Shown one piece after another: positions 15,756 to 24,582 of a DNA stretch of 64,000 nucleotides. The notes under the pieces were generated by a model. It was not told where the DNA came from and made no database searches. It saw nothing but the letters and a program-made list of their open reading frames with translations. Each line of letters begins with the position of its first letter. Position 1 is the stretch's first letter. The position numbers and the translations under genes are program-made. Where the stretch lies: NCBI GenBank assembly GCA_018657955.1, contig JABHWD010000018.1:62001-126000 (forward strand), written 5' to 3'. The DNA is from Flavobacteriaceae bacterium. Lineage in GTDB: Bacteria > Bacteroidota > Bacteroidia > Flavobacteriales > Flavobacteriaceae.

Positions 15756-17850
15756 GCAAATCAAGGTAGCGCTCATTGGCAATCCCAATACTGGCAAAAC
15801 ATCAATATTTAATTCCTTAACTGGACTAAATCAAAAAACAGCAAATTATCCAGGGGTTACTGTTGAAAAAAAGGAAGGCATATGTAAGCTTGATCGAGGT
15901 GTTAAAGCACATATATATGATCTGCCAGGGACATATAGTTTGAATGCTTCATCAATGGATGAAAATATTGTAGTAGAACTGCTTTTAAACAAGAATCATA
16001 AAGATTATCCTGACCTAGCGATTATAGTAAGTGATGTAGAAAATCTAAAAAGAAATTTAGTCCTATTTACTCAAGTAAAAGATCTAAAAATACCTACAAT
16101 TTTAGCAATAAATATGTCTGACAGAATGAAATATAAGGGGATTGAATTAGATCTATCTTATCTTGAAAATCATCTTGATACAAAAATTATTCTAACAACT
16201 AACCGAACAAATCTCTGGACAGATACATTAAAAGATCTAATTAGTAATTATAATAAACTGCCGTCAAATAAATTTATGGATCCCCAACTAATTGATCCAG
16301 AATATTTTAAAAATCTACAACGAACTTTCCCAGAACAGGATTTATATAAATTATGGGTGGTTATATGTCAAGACGCAAACTTTACTAATGTAGATAAGAA
16401 TTTTTTAGATGGTGCAGATTTTGAAATAAAATCAATATCTGAGCTTAAAAGGCTTCAGCAAAAAGAAACTATAAAACGATACCAACTCATAAACAATATT
16501 TTAAAATTAGGGCAAAAAGTTGATCAATCAAAAGCAATAGGATTTGGAGCTGCTATGGATAGAATACTGACCCATAAAATTTTTGGTTATGTTTTCTTTT
16601 GTTTAATTCTATTGGGAATGTTTCAGGCTATATATGAATGGGCTACAATTCCTATGAATTATATTGATTCAATGTTTGCATCAATAACTGGATGGGTTAA
16701 AATAAATTTTCCTAGTGGAGCGATGACAGATTTACTTGCTGATGGTATAATAACAGGAATTGGGGGCATTGTTATTTTTGTTCCTCAAATTGCATTCCTA
16801 TTTATGTTTATTTCAGTTCTCGAAGAAAGCGGATATATGAGCAGAGTAGTGTTCTTAATGGACAGAATTATGCAAAAATTTGGTCTAAGCGGAAAAAGTG
16901 TAGTTCCATTAATTTCTGGAGTAGCATGTGCAATTCCTGCAATTATGGCAACTAGGAATATTGAAAGTTGGAAAGAGAGATTAATTACAATTCTAGTCAT
17001 TCCTTTTATGACGTGCTCTGCCAGACTTCCTGTTTATTTAATTATAGTTGCATTAGTAATTCCAAATGAAACAATATTAGGGGTTAACTATCAAGCCGTA
17101 GCATTGATGTCATTATATATTATTGGGTTTTTAGCTGCTATATTTTCAGCATATATATTAAACATAATATTGAAAATGAAAAAAAGATCTGTTCTAGTAA
17201 TGGAAATGCCTAATTATAAAATACCATTAATAAAAGATGTGCTTTATACCGTTATAGAAAAAACTAAATCATTTATAGTAGAGGCAGGAAAAATTATACT
17301 TGCAATCTCTATTATTCTTTGGTTTTTGGCTACTAATGGTGTTGGAGATAAATTTAAAAATCCTGAAAAATATGTTTCACAAAAAATCGAGCTACTTACT
17401 GAAAATGAACTTCAAACAGAAATGGCAGCAATAAAATTAGAAAACTCATTTATTGGTAATATTGGAAAAACTATTGAGCCTGTATTTAAGCCTTTAGGGT
17501 ATGATTGGAAAATTGGAATTGGTTTGATTACATCATTTGCAGCAAGAGAAGTTTTTGTTGGCACACTAGCTGTAATATATAATATTGAAAATTATGATGA
17601 TTCTAAAGGAAAGCAAAGAGAATTAAAAAATATTATGCGGCAAGAAACAGATAAAAATGGCAATAAGATTTTTACATTAGCTTCTGGCATATCATTATTG
17701 CTTTTCTATGCATTTGCCATGCAGTGTATGAGTACTTTAGCAATTGTAAAAAAAGAAACAAATTCATGGAAATGGCCAGCAATACAGTTCATTATAATGA
17801 CATTAATTGCATATATTGTATCATTAATCGCTTTTCAATTAATTAGCTAA
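15748..17850 (+). CDS. feoB: FeoB ferrous iron transporter
   Basis: 700 residues. The N-terminal G domain shows GNPNTGKT (11-18), DLPG (58-61) and NMSD (122-125). The membrane domain with two Gate motifs follows: SGKSVVPLISGVACAIPA with an ACAIPA core, and the later CSARLPVY stretch, then VGTLAVIY. It imports Fe2+ across the inner membrane. Operon order is feoA, feoB, small Cys-rich protein with no gaps. I see no Fur box I would stand behind. Confidence 0.97.
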   Translation: MSKQIKVALIGNPNTGKTSIFNSLTGLNQKTANYPGVTVEKKEGICKLDRGVKAHIYDLPGTYSLNASSMDENIVVELLLNKNHKDYPDLAIIVSDVENLKRNLVLFTQVKDLKIPTILAINMSDRMKYKGIELDLSYLENHLDTKIILTTNRTNLWTDTLKDLISNYNKLPSNKFMDPQLIDPEYFKNLQRTFPEQDLYKLWVVICQDANFTNVDKNFLDGADFEIKSISELKRLQQKETIKRYQLINNILKLGQKVDQSKAIGFGAAMDRILTHKIFGYVFFCLILLGMFQAIYEWATIPMNYIDSMFASITGWVKINFPSGAMTDLLADGIITGIGGIVIFVPQIAFLFMFISVLEESGYMSRVVFLMDRIMQKFGLSGKSVVPLISGVACAIPAIMATRNIESWKERLITILVIPFMTCSARLPVYLIIVALVIPNETILGVNYQAVALMSLYIIGFLAAIFSAYILNIILKMKKRSVLVMEMPNYKIPLIKDVLYTVIEKTKSFIVEAGKIILAISIILWFLATNGVGDKFKNPEKYVSQKIELLTENELQTEMAAIKLENSFIGNIGKTIEPVFKPLGYDWKIGIGLITSFAAREVFVGTLAVIYNIENYDDSKGKQRELKNIMRQETDKNGNKIFTLASGISLLLFYAFAMQCMSTLAIVKKETNSWKWPAIQFIIMTLIAYIVSLIAFQLIS

Positions 17851-17979
17851 ATGGAATTTAATATTCAAAATTTTTTGGTAATTCTATCAGTAGGCTTAGC
17901 TATCCTATACTTGGTAAAAAAATATAATCCTAAAAATGAAAATAAAAATTGTGGTGATAAAGATTGTGGATGCCACTAA
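17851..17979 (+). CDS. FeoB-associated Cys-rich membrane protein (42 aa)
   Basis: The ATG follows the feoB stop codon directly. One membrane helix (about residues 7-24) is followed by a short tail ending NCGDKDCGCH. The pattern of one helix plus a tail with clustered Cys and a final His next to feoB is the layout of the FeoB-associated Cys-rich proteins, thought to bind metal at the transporter. The length and position leave little doubt that it is a gene, although it is easily missed. Confidence 0.85.
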   Translation: MEFNIQNFLVILSVGLAILYLVKKYNPKNENKNCGDKDCGCH

Positions 17980-17981
17980 TA

Positions 17982-18845
17982 CTATCCTAAAGCGACATCA
18001 AGACACATCATAACAATGAATCCAGCAACTAATCCCATAGTAGCTAAATCTGTGTTTCCTCCTCTTTGACTCTCAGGGATTACCTCTTCGACAACAATAA
18101 AAATCATTGCTCCTGCTGCAAAAGCCAATGCATATGGTAAAATTGGCAGTACACTCATTACAATAGCAGCTCCAATTACTGCAAATATTGGTTCAACAAT
18201 TGCTGATAATTGCCCCCATTGCCATGATTTCAATTTACTTACTCCCATTCTTCTAAGCGGCATTGATACGGCAAATCCTTCAGGAAAATTCTGTATCCCT
18301 ATGCCTATTGCTAAAGCTATAGCAGATCCTAGAGTAAATACTGCTGTTCCGTCCATTCCCAATAAGTCCGGTGATGCTAATGCGCCAAATGCAACTCCTA
18401 CGGCCAAACCTTCCGGAACATTATGAATTGCTATTGCTAAAACAAGTAGTACCGTTTTTTTAAGATCTGTCTTAGGCCCTTCTGCTTCATTATCTTTTCC
18501 GAATATATGTAAATGAGGAATTATTTTATCTAATATATACAGGAACAATGCTCCAGCAAAAAATCCTACTGCTGGAGGTAGCCATATTGGCGTAGAGCTT
18601 AATCCTAACTCGTTTTGTAATTCGACATATTCTATTGCTGGAGATAATAGTGACCAAAAACTTGCTGCAATCATAACTCCCCCAGTAAAACCTAAAGCTG
18701 TATCTAATAATTTTCTATTAGACGCTTTAAAGAAAAAAACAAGGCCTGCTCCAAATGCTGTAAGGATCCATGTGAATATTCCCGCATAAAGAGCTTGTAT
18801 TATAGGATTGGTTTCTGATTCAAAAAAATCAATTATATACTCCAT
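17982..18845 (-). CDS. ZIP family metal transporter
   Basis: 287 residues with about eight membrane segments. The metal-site motifs are clear: HNVPEGLAVGVAFG in the fourth region and QNFPEGFAVSMPLRRMG in the fifth, plus a late conserved Glu pair (VVEEVIPESQ). A His-containing loop (HLHIFGKDNEAEG) lies between the third and fourth segments. The protein likely imports Zn2+ or another divalent metal, converging on the feo operon with only 2 bases between stops. Confidence 0.93.
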   Translation of the reverse strand: MEYIIDFFESETNPIIQALYAGIFTWILTAFGAGLVFFFKASNRKLLDTALGFTGGVMIAASFWSLLSPAIEYVELQNELGLSSTPIWLPPAVGFFAGALFLYILDKIIPHLHIFGKDNEAEGPKTDLKKTVLLVLAIAIHNVPEGLAVGVAFGALASPDLLGMDGTAVFTLGSAIALAIGIGIQNFPEGFAVSMPLRRMGVSKLKSWQWGQLSAIVEPIFAVIGAAIVMSVLPILPYALAFAAGAMIFIVVEEVIPESQRGGNTDLATMGLVAGFIVMMCLDVALG

Positions 18846-18887
18846 CTTCTTATGTGTATTTTAAAATTATTGTGAAAATATAAAAAA

Positions 18888-19607
18888 TTATAATCCCCTG
18901 TCTTTTTTTATTAATATATATGCTTCTTGAACTTTTTTAAATTTTTCTTCTGCTCCTTTTTGATGTTCATTTCCAAGATGAGCAACCTTGTCAGGATGGT
19001 ATTTTTTTGCCATCTTTCTATAAGCCTTTTTTATTTCTTGATCAGATACTGTACTGCTAGTTTCTAATATTCTATATGCTGACTCTATGTCTTCATAAAA
19101 CATAGCTTTTATACTCTCAAAATCAGAGAAATTAATTCCTAAATAAGTGGCAATTTTATTAATTATTATTACTTCACTCTCTAAAACAATTCCATCAGCT
19201 TTTGCTACACCAAAGAGAAAATGTAATAATTGAAGTCTTGAGGGATGATCCATCATTGATCTTATTTGAAAACACACTTTTCTTATTGGAATCTTAGATA
19301 AATTATTTAATTTTTTGAAAAGCTTAAAAGCATTATTAGCTCTTGTTTTTCCATACATTCTAATAAAGTGATTCCTAACATAATCTAATTCTCTTTTATC
19401 TTTAACACCATCAGCCTTTATAACAATAGCAGATAAAATAAGTAAACTAATTTCAAAATCTCCAGACTTAGTGCCAGAGTGAAATGAGGATGAGTTCTTT
19501 TTAGAAAGTGGATCAAACATGCTCCCCAACACCAACCCCAATATCCCTCCTATTGGTCCTAAAAAAGCCCAGCCTATTGAAGCGCCTATCCACTTTGACA
19601 TACTCAT
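18888..19607 (-). CDS. DjlA-like TerB/DnaJ co-chaperone
   Basis: 239 residues. The N-terminus is a Gly-rich hydrophobic segment (IGWAFLGPIGGILGLVLG), a possible membrane anchor. A TerB-like helical domain spans about 50-150, and a J domain closes the protein with KMAKKYHPDKV around residue 205-215 (HPD motif intact). The combination matches DjlA-type co-chaperones that stimulate DnaK. Confidence 0.88.
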   Translation of the reverse strand: MSMSKWIGASIGWAFLGPIGGILGLVLGSMFDPLSKKNSSSFHSGTKSGDFEISLLILSAIVIKADGVKDKRELDYVRNHFIRMYGKTRANNAFKLFKKLNNLSKIPIRKVCFQIRSMMDHPSRLQLLHFLFGVAKADGIVLESEVIIINKIATYLGINFSDFESIKAMFYEDIESAYRILETSSTVSDQEIKKAYRKMAKKYHPDKVAHLGNEHQKGAEEKFKKVQEAYILIKKDRGL

Positions 19608-19674
19608 ATCTATAAATTTATTTAAAGATAGTATTATCTTAGTATAACTTGATTACATTATTAATATTGATTTG

Positions 19675-19682
19675 TATATTTG
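19675..19682 (+). promoter_or_regulatory. -7 promoter element of the bacilliredoxin gene
   Basis: TATATTTG, a perfect TAnnTTTG match 22 bases before the ATG. An upstream TTG lies at about 23 bp spacing, slightly long. Confidence 0.45.
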
Positions 19683-19704
19683 TTTAAATTTTAAATTATA
19701 ATAA

Positions 19705-20115
19705 ATGTACCCTGAAGATTTAGTAATGCCAATGAGAAAAGAGCTCACCGATGCTGGATTCAAAGAGCTCCTTAATAGCGAAGACGTTAAGGCAATTATT
19801 GCCAAAAATGAAACAACACTAATTATCGTTAATTCTGTTTGTGGTTGTGCTGCAGCAAATGCTAGGCCAGGAGCAATAGAGAGCCTTAATAATAGCAAAT
19901 CTCCTGCTAATATTGCAACAGTATTTGCAGGTGTTGACAAAGAAGCTACAGATGCTGCGAGAGGATATATGATTCCTTTCCCTCCAAGCTCACCATGTAT
20001 AGCATTGTTTAAAGATGGGGAATTAGCACATATGTTGGAGCGTCACCATATTGAGGGGAGACCTGCTGAATTAATTGCTGAAAACCTAAAAAATGCATAT
20101 AACGAACATTGCTAG
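19705..20115 (+). CDS. bacilliredoxin, BrxA/BrxB (YphP/YqiW) family
   Basis: 136 residues, the usual family length. The redox motif is CGC (Cys46-Gly47-Cys48) in NSVCGCAAANARPG, the family signature. These proteins reduce protein-bacillithiol or other mixed disulfides in the cytoplasm. The 3' end overlaps the convergent TonB-plug gene by 4 bases. Confidence 0.94.
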   Translation: MYPEDLVMPMRKELTDAGFKELLNSEDVKAIIAKNETTLIIVNSVCGCAAANARPGAIESLNNSKSPANIATVFAGVDKEATDAARGYMIPFPPSSPCIALFKDGELAHMLERHHIEGRPAELIAENLKNAYNEHC

Positions 20116-22127
20116 TTATATAACATTAATCTATCTAAAGTAGTTTTTTGTTTTAGCTCACTTAAGTTAATAACCATTAACTTTTTAATTTCATTTGGAC
20201 GACCATAGTTCTTATACACAGTATACTTTAAATATGTAGGATTATCTTGATTCTCAATACTAAAGTTTTCAATATTAATAATCCATTCACCCTTTTCAGA
20301 ATCATCGATTATAAATTCTTCTGTATTATAACCATATTGAATTTCATCTATCATATTAGCTTTGCTGTCAATAACAGTGTGAGACCAATCAAAATATTTA
20401 TTGTTTGGATTAACAAACTGAATATTAAATTCAATATTTGGATCAGTCCAGTCAAATACAATTCTATAATCATAACCAAAATCCTTCCATATATATTCAG
20501 GGAATAAATAGCTCAAAGCTTTTATAGGGAATTTAGTAAAGTTTAGATCTTCTATATTTGAAAAATACATTTGTGCTGCTTCATTAGCAATAGTTTCCTC
20601 AAGGCCAAGCATATCAACCATTGATATTGATTTATTAAGCATTATTGAGTATAATTCTGCAGCCATAGAATAATTTCCTAGTTCTTTATAAATTAAAGCT
20701 AAATCTCTATAAGATTGTTCATCATTTGGTCTTATTTTCATAAGATATTGATACACAATTTTAGCATCTTCTAATTTTCCTATTTCCTCCATCTTAAATG
20801 CTAATGCTTTTAATGCTTTTGTGTTGTTTTTAGCTAATGCTGCCAAAGATGTAAGTATTGAATAGGAAAAATTCTTATCCCATTTAGAAAAATATTCATA
20901 ACATTCGAAATAGTATGGAATTGAAAGTGTATTAACATACTTTTTCTGATCCTTAAATATCCTCTTAGCATCAATAAAAGTTTTGGAGGATTTTAATTCT
21001 TTAATATAATATGAATCAATTGAATCCTTGGCTATCTCTGGTAATTCTTCAGTATAATCGTTACCTTTTACCAAAGCAGAATTAATAATCTCTGCAGAAC
21101 CTCTAGCAAGGACACTCATCTTTATTATAAACGCCCCGCCTCTTCCTTCACTTCCATATTTGTTTGTTGCTCCAATTGATCTTAAAAGTGTTATGCTTTC
21201 AATTTGTTGAGGATCTAGAAAATCAGGCGTTTCAGTATAAATCATTCCATCAACATCAAAGATTGCACTTGCTGAATTATTGATTGACAGACTTCCTCCC
21301 CTTATGTAGATTCTTGCTTTATTTCCTGTTGGAGACATATCTTGGTTAGATCCTACTTGAACTCCTGCAAATTTTCCTTTAATAGCATCAACAATTGAAA
21401 TTGCAGCAGGAGATATATCCTTTGCCGTAATAGTTGATGCAGAGAATCCCATTGCATCTTTATTTTTTTTACCATATCCAGTGTCTACATCATTATCCGT
21501 TATTTTTGAAGAATTTAATATTACTTCATCTAATATTTCTGCACTCGTCTTAAGTAATACATATGTATCATCTAAGTTCTCAACAATAATTTGTTTTTCA
21601 TCCATGCCTAGATAATTAACTATCAGAATATCATTAAGATTTGCTTTAATATTAAAATACCCTTCGAAATCAGATTTAGATTCAATCAGTGTCTTTTTAA
21701 TTCTAATGGTCGCTCCCTGAATTGGACCAGAAACACTAAAAACCTTTCCATATATAATTTCTGTATCATCGTCTGTATAAAATTCACTATTCCATGTAAG
21801 ATTAGAATGTGCTTGCTTTAAATAAAACTTATTAGTATTTCTTAAGAAATTGTAAAGTTGTTCTAAGGTGATTTCTAATGATTTATATCCATTTGATTTA
21901 ATTATAAAAAGGTCTTGATCATTAATTAAATCCTCTTGATAGACTAATTTAAATTTCCCATTTTCATTAGTTAATGTCGCAATGTTTTTATTCTTAAAAC
22001 TAATCTCGCTATATGGAATTGGCTCATTAGTTTGATAGTCTAATACATAGGCATCAATTGTGATTTGATATTGCGCAAAAATTGTTGAGGAAAATAAGAA
22101 AAATAAAAAAATAATTATTCTATTCAC
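20112..22127 (-). CDS. carboxypeptidase-like/TonB-plug protein with TPR region and no beta barrel
   Basis: 671 residues. Signal peptide 1-19. Two carboxypeptidase-D-like regulatory folds (about 22-100 and 124-190) precede a TonB receptor plug-like domain (about 225-345), with IYIRGGSLSINNSASAIFDVDG and the closing YGSEGRGGAFII. A beta barrel of 400 or more residues should follow, but instead there is a TPR-type helical region (about 390-510) and a C-terminal beta domain with a WTDPNIEFNIQFVNPNNKYFDW stretch in two parts. It resembles proteins in Bacteroidota that borrow the SusC plug as a scaffold. It is probably periplasmic or surface exposed; the function is unknown. Confidence 0.7.
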   Translation of the reverse strand: MNRIIIFLFFLFSSTIFAQYQITIDAYVLDYQTNEPIPYSEISFKNKNIATLTNENGKFKLVYQEDLINDQDLFIIKSNGYKSLEITLEQLYNFLRNTNKFYLKQAHSNLTWNSEFYTDDDTEIIYGKVFSVSGPIQGATIRIKKTLIESKSDFEGYFNIKANLNDILIVNYLGMDEKQIIVENLDDTYVLLKTSAEILDEVILNSSKITDNDVDTGYGKKNKDAMGFSASTITAKDISPAAISIVDAIKGKFAGVQVGSNQDMSPTGNKARIYIRGGSLSINNSASAIFDVDGMIYTETPDFLDPQQIESITLLRSIGATNKYGSEGRGGAFIIKMSVLARGSAEIINSALVKGNDYTEELPEIAKDSIDSYYIKELKSSKTFIDAKRIFKDQKKYVNTLSIPYYFECYEYFSKWDKNFSYSILTSLAALAKNNTKALKALAFKMEEIGKLEDAKIVYQYLMKIRPNDEQSYRDLALIYKELGNYSMAAELYSIMLNKSISMVDMLGLEETIANEAAQMYFSNIEDLNFTKFPIKALSYLFPEYIWKDFGYDYRIVFDWTDPNIEFNIQFVNPNNKYFDWSHTVIDSKANMIDEIQYGYNTEEFIIDDSEKGEWIINIENFSIENQDNPTYLKYTVYKNYGRPNEIKKLMVINLSELKQKTTLDRLMLYN

Positions 22128-22201
22128 TAGATATTTTCTGTTTTATTAAAATGTAAATATGATAAATAGTTTTTAAAAAAAAGTTAAAAAAATTCTAATA
22201 T

Positions 22202-22978
22202 TTAGTTAAAATTTGGCTTTCTTTTTTCTAAAAAAGCATTTGTTCCCTCAATAAAATCTTGTGTTTGAAAACAATTACTAAATTCTCTCATTTCAACTTC
22301 ATATCCATTTACCCCGTCTTTATAATTAGAGTTAATTGCAATTATGCTAGCTTTAATTGCCAAAGGAGAATTTTTTAATATTTTCATGGCTATTTCATTT
22401 GAAGCTCTCATTAAATTATCCTGTGAAACAACGTGATTCACTAGACCTAAAGACAAAGCGTTATTTGCGTCTATCATCCTCCCTGTCATTATTAATTCCA
22501 TTGCTTTACCTTTCCCAACTAATTGAGATAATCTCTGAGTTCCTCCATAGCCAGGGATAACTCCAAGTGATACCTCTGGCAATCCCATTTTTGCATTTTC
22601 ACTAGCAATTCTTATATGACATGACATGGCTAATTCTAAGCCTCCTCCTAAAGCAAATCCATTAATTACAGCAATAACTGGTTTTGATAAATTTTCAATA
22701 AAATCGCATAATTTTTGATGCCCATTTAATGAAAGATCATAGCCTTGATCAATACTGAAATTAGCAAATTCACTTATATCTGCTCCTGCAACAAATGCTT
22801 TCTCTCCAGCTCCTGTAATAATAATAATTCTTATGTTGTTGTCATTATCAGCAATTGATATTGCCTCATGTAATTCAGCAATTGTTTCTATATTTAGTGA
22901 GTTTAGTTTTTTTGGCCTGTTAATTACAATCTTTGCAATTCGATCAGAGGCTTCTAAAAAAATATTATTGTAAGACAT
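22202..22978 (-). CDS. enoyl-CoA hydratase/isomerase (crotonase) family
   Basis: 258 residues. Crotonase oxyanion-hole motifs are seen in GAGEKAFVAGADISEF and NGFALGGGLELAMSCH, with the acid residues expected at MGLPEVSLGVIPGYGGTQRL (Glu of LPEV and the GxGGT turn). Length and motifs fit a true hydratase rather than an isomerase. It is followed directly upstream by an NtrY-like kinase gene with one base between them, an order I recall from Flavobacteriia. Confidence 0.92.
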   Translation of the reverse strand: MSYNNIFLEASDRIAKIVINRPKKLNSLNIETIAELHEAISIADNDNNIRIIIITGAGEKAFVAGADISEFANFSIDQGYDLSLNGHQKLCDFIENLSKPVIAVINGFALGGGLELAMSCHIRIASENAKMGLPEVSLGVIPGYGGTQRLSQLVGKGKAMELIMTGRMIDANNALSLGLVNHVVSQDNLMRASNEIAMKILKNSPLAIKASIIAINSNYKDGVNGYEVEMREFSNCFQTQDFIEGTNAFLEKRKPNFN

Positions 22979-22979
22979 A

Positions 22980-24428
22980 TTATTTTAATTTTTTAGGGAA
23001 AACTACATTAAAGGTAGTCCCTTGATTTTCTTTTGTTTTAAATGTAATGGATCCATTATAAGCTTTCATAATACTTTGTATCATTGATAGGCCTAACCCC
23101 ATCCCGCTAGATTTTGTAGTAAAGCTAGGTTCAAATATTTTAGTTTTGTTTTCTTCTAAAATACCATTTCCATTATCCTGTATATTTATTACAACATTTT
23201 TTTTGTTAGAATGAACTTTTACAAAAATCATTGGATCCCTATCTTCAGGAATAGCCTGGATTGCATTATTTAATAAATTAGTTACAACTCTTATTAGTTG
23301 AGTTCTGTCAAACAAAGTTAAAATTTCATCATTCTCAGTAGTATATTCTACATAATCTTTGTCAAAAATATCTAAAGCTATTTGAACAACTTCTACAACG
23401 TTAAGTAGCTCTCTCTTTTGTTCTGGCATATTTGCAAAATTTGAAAAAGCTGTAGCTATTGAACTCATGGTATCAATTTGCTCAATTAAAGACTTACTAA
23501 AGTCTCTTATTTTGTTTTTATTCTTGTCATCCTCTGAATTAAAGTTTTTTTCAAATGACTGGATGGTAAGTCTCATTGGAGTTAATGGGTTTTTTATTTC
23601 ATGTGCCACCTGTTTTGCCATTTCTCTCCATGCTGTTTCCCTTTCAATCTTTGCTAATTTTATCGCACTATCTTCTAAATCATCAATCATTGTATTGTAG
23701 GATTCTATCAATATTGAAACCTCCTTGGGTGTTTTTTCAATATCTATTTTTGCATTTTCCTCATTAAGTTTAGTTGTTTTAATTCTTTGACTTATTCTAG
23801 TTAGAGATTTAGTAATATAATTAGAAAGAAAATATGCAAAAATAAAAGCAATTAGCAACATGTTTATATAGACTATTCCTAAATTCATTAAAAATGATTT
23901 TAATTCTTTTCTGTTTAAAGATTCGTCTATATAATACGGCATGTGAATTATGCCTATTGGGACTTCCTTATTATAAATTAAATTATAAGACGACTTGCTG
24001 TATTTAGATTCTCTGCTGTCTTCAACATATCTTGTTTCGTTTTCTTCTTGAAAAAATGTTAGTATTTTAGGAGATAAAATATTTTCAAAACTATTTCTAC
24101 TGCCAGCAATTGAGCTCTTTAATAATCCCCCTTGCAAACTATATAACTCAAATGGAATTTCGTGTATATTTGTAATCTCATTAATTTTATTTTGAGGAAT
24201 AGAGTCTAAACTCTCCATCTTCCTTTCAGATAAAAAATAATTTAGATTTAAAATTAAATGATTCTCTTTTCTTTCTAATCTTTGTTCGTGATACTCCTTC
24301 GATTGTTTATCAAACTGTATTATTGTAATTGCTGCAATTAGAATTGATGCAACAATTACTAGCAATATCATATAATAAAATATTCTAGAGCTTAAAGAAG
24401 TTTTGTTATTATTATTGATTATTTTCAA
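22980..24428 (-). CDS. NtrY-like sensor histidine kinase
   Basis: 482 residues. Membrane helices at about 18-38 and 180-203 flank an extracytoplasmic sensor of about 140 residues. A HAMP region follows (about 204-258), then the phosphoacceptor His276 in AHEIKNPLTPMR, and a HATPase domain with NLLNNAIQA (N box), DNGNGI (G1) and GMGLGLSM (G2). The HEIKNPLTP signature is typical of NtrY-type kinases. No response regulator gene is adjacent, so the partner lies elsewhere. Confidence 0.93.
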   Translation of the reverse strand: MKIINNNNKTSLSSRIFYYMILLVIVASILIAAITIIQFDKQSKEYHEQRLERKENHLILNLNYFLSERKMESLDSIPQNKINEITNIHEIPFELYSLQGGLLKSSIAGSRNSFENILSPKILTFFQEENETRYVEDSRESKYSKSSYNLIYNKEVPIGIIHMPYYIDESLNRKELKSFLMNLGIVYINMLLIAFIFAYFLSNYITKSLTRISQRIKTTKLNEENAKIDIEKTPKEVSILIESYNTMIDDLEDSAIKLAKIERETAWREMAKQVAHEIKNPLTPMRLTIQSFEKNFNSEDDKNKNKIRDFSKSLIEQIDTMSSIATAFSNFANMPEQKRELLNVVEVVQIALDIFDKDYVEYTTENDEILTLFDRTQLIRVVTNLLNNAIQAIPEDRDPMIFVKVHSNKKNVVINIQDNGNGILEENKTKIFEPSFTTKSSGMGLGLSMIQSIMKAYNGSITFKTKENQGTTFNVVFPKKLK

Positions 24429-24512
24429 ATTAATATCATATTAATCTATGCAAAGTAGTTTAACTAAATTTTATATTAAAAATACTAATAATTTATTTTT
24501 ATTATGCGTATT

Positions 24513-24552
24513 TACAAATTAAACACTATGCCTGCCTAATGTTTAATTTGTA
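24513..24552. promoter_or_regulatory. 13-bp perfect inverted repeat upstream of the serine hydrolase gene
   Basis: 24513-24525 and 24540-24552 are exact reverse complements (arm TACAAATTAAACA) with a 14-base loop. It ends about 30 bases before the serine hydrolase ATG and its right arm abuts TATATTTAG, a near-match to the -7 box. It could be an operator or the terminator of nothing obvious, since the gene to its left starts there and points away. Confidence 0.5.
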
Positions 24553-24582
24553 TATTTAGTTCCATAATTAAAGACAAAAACA

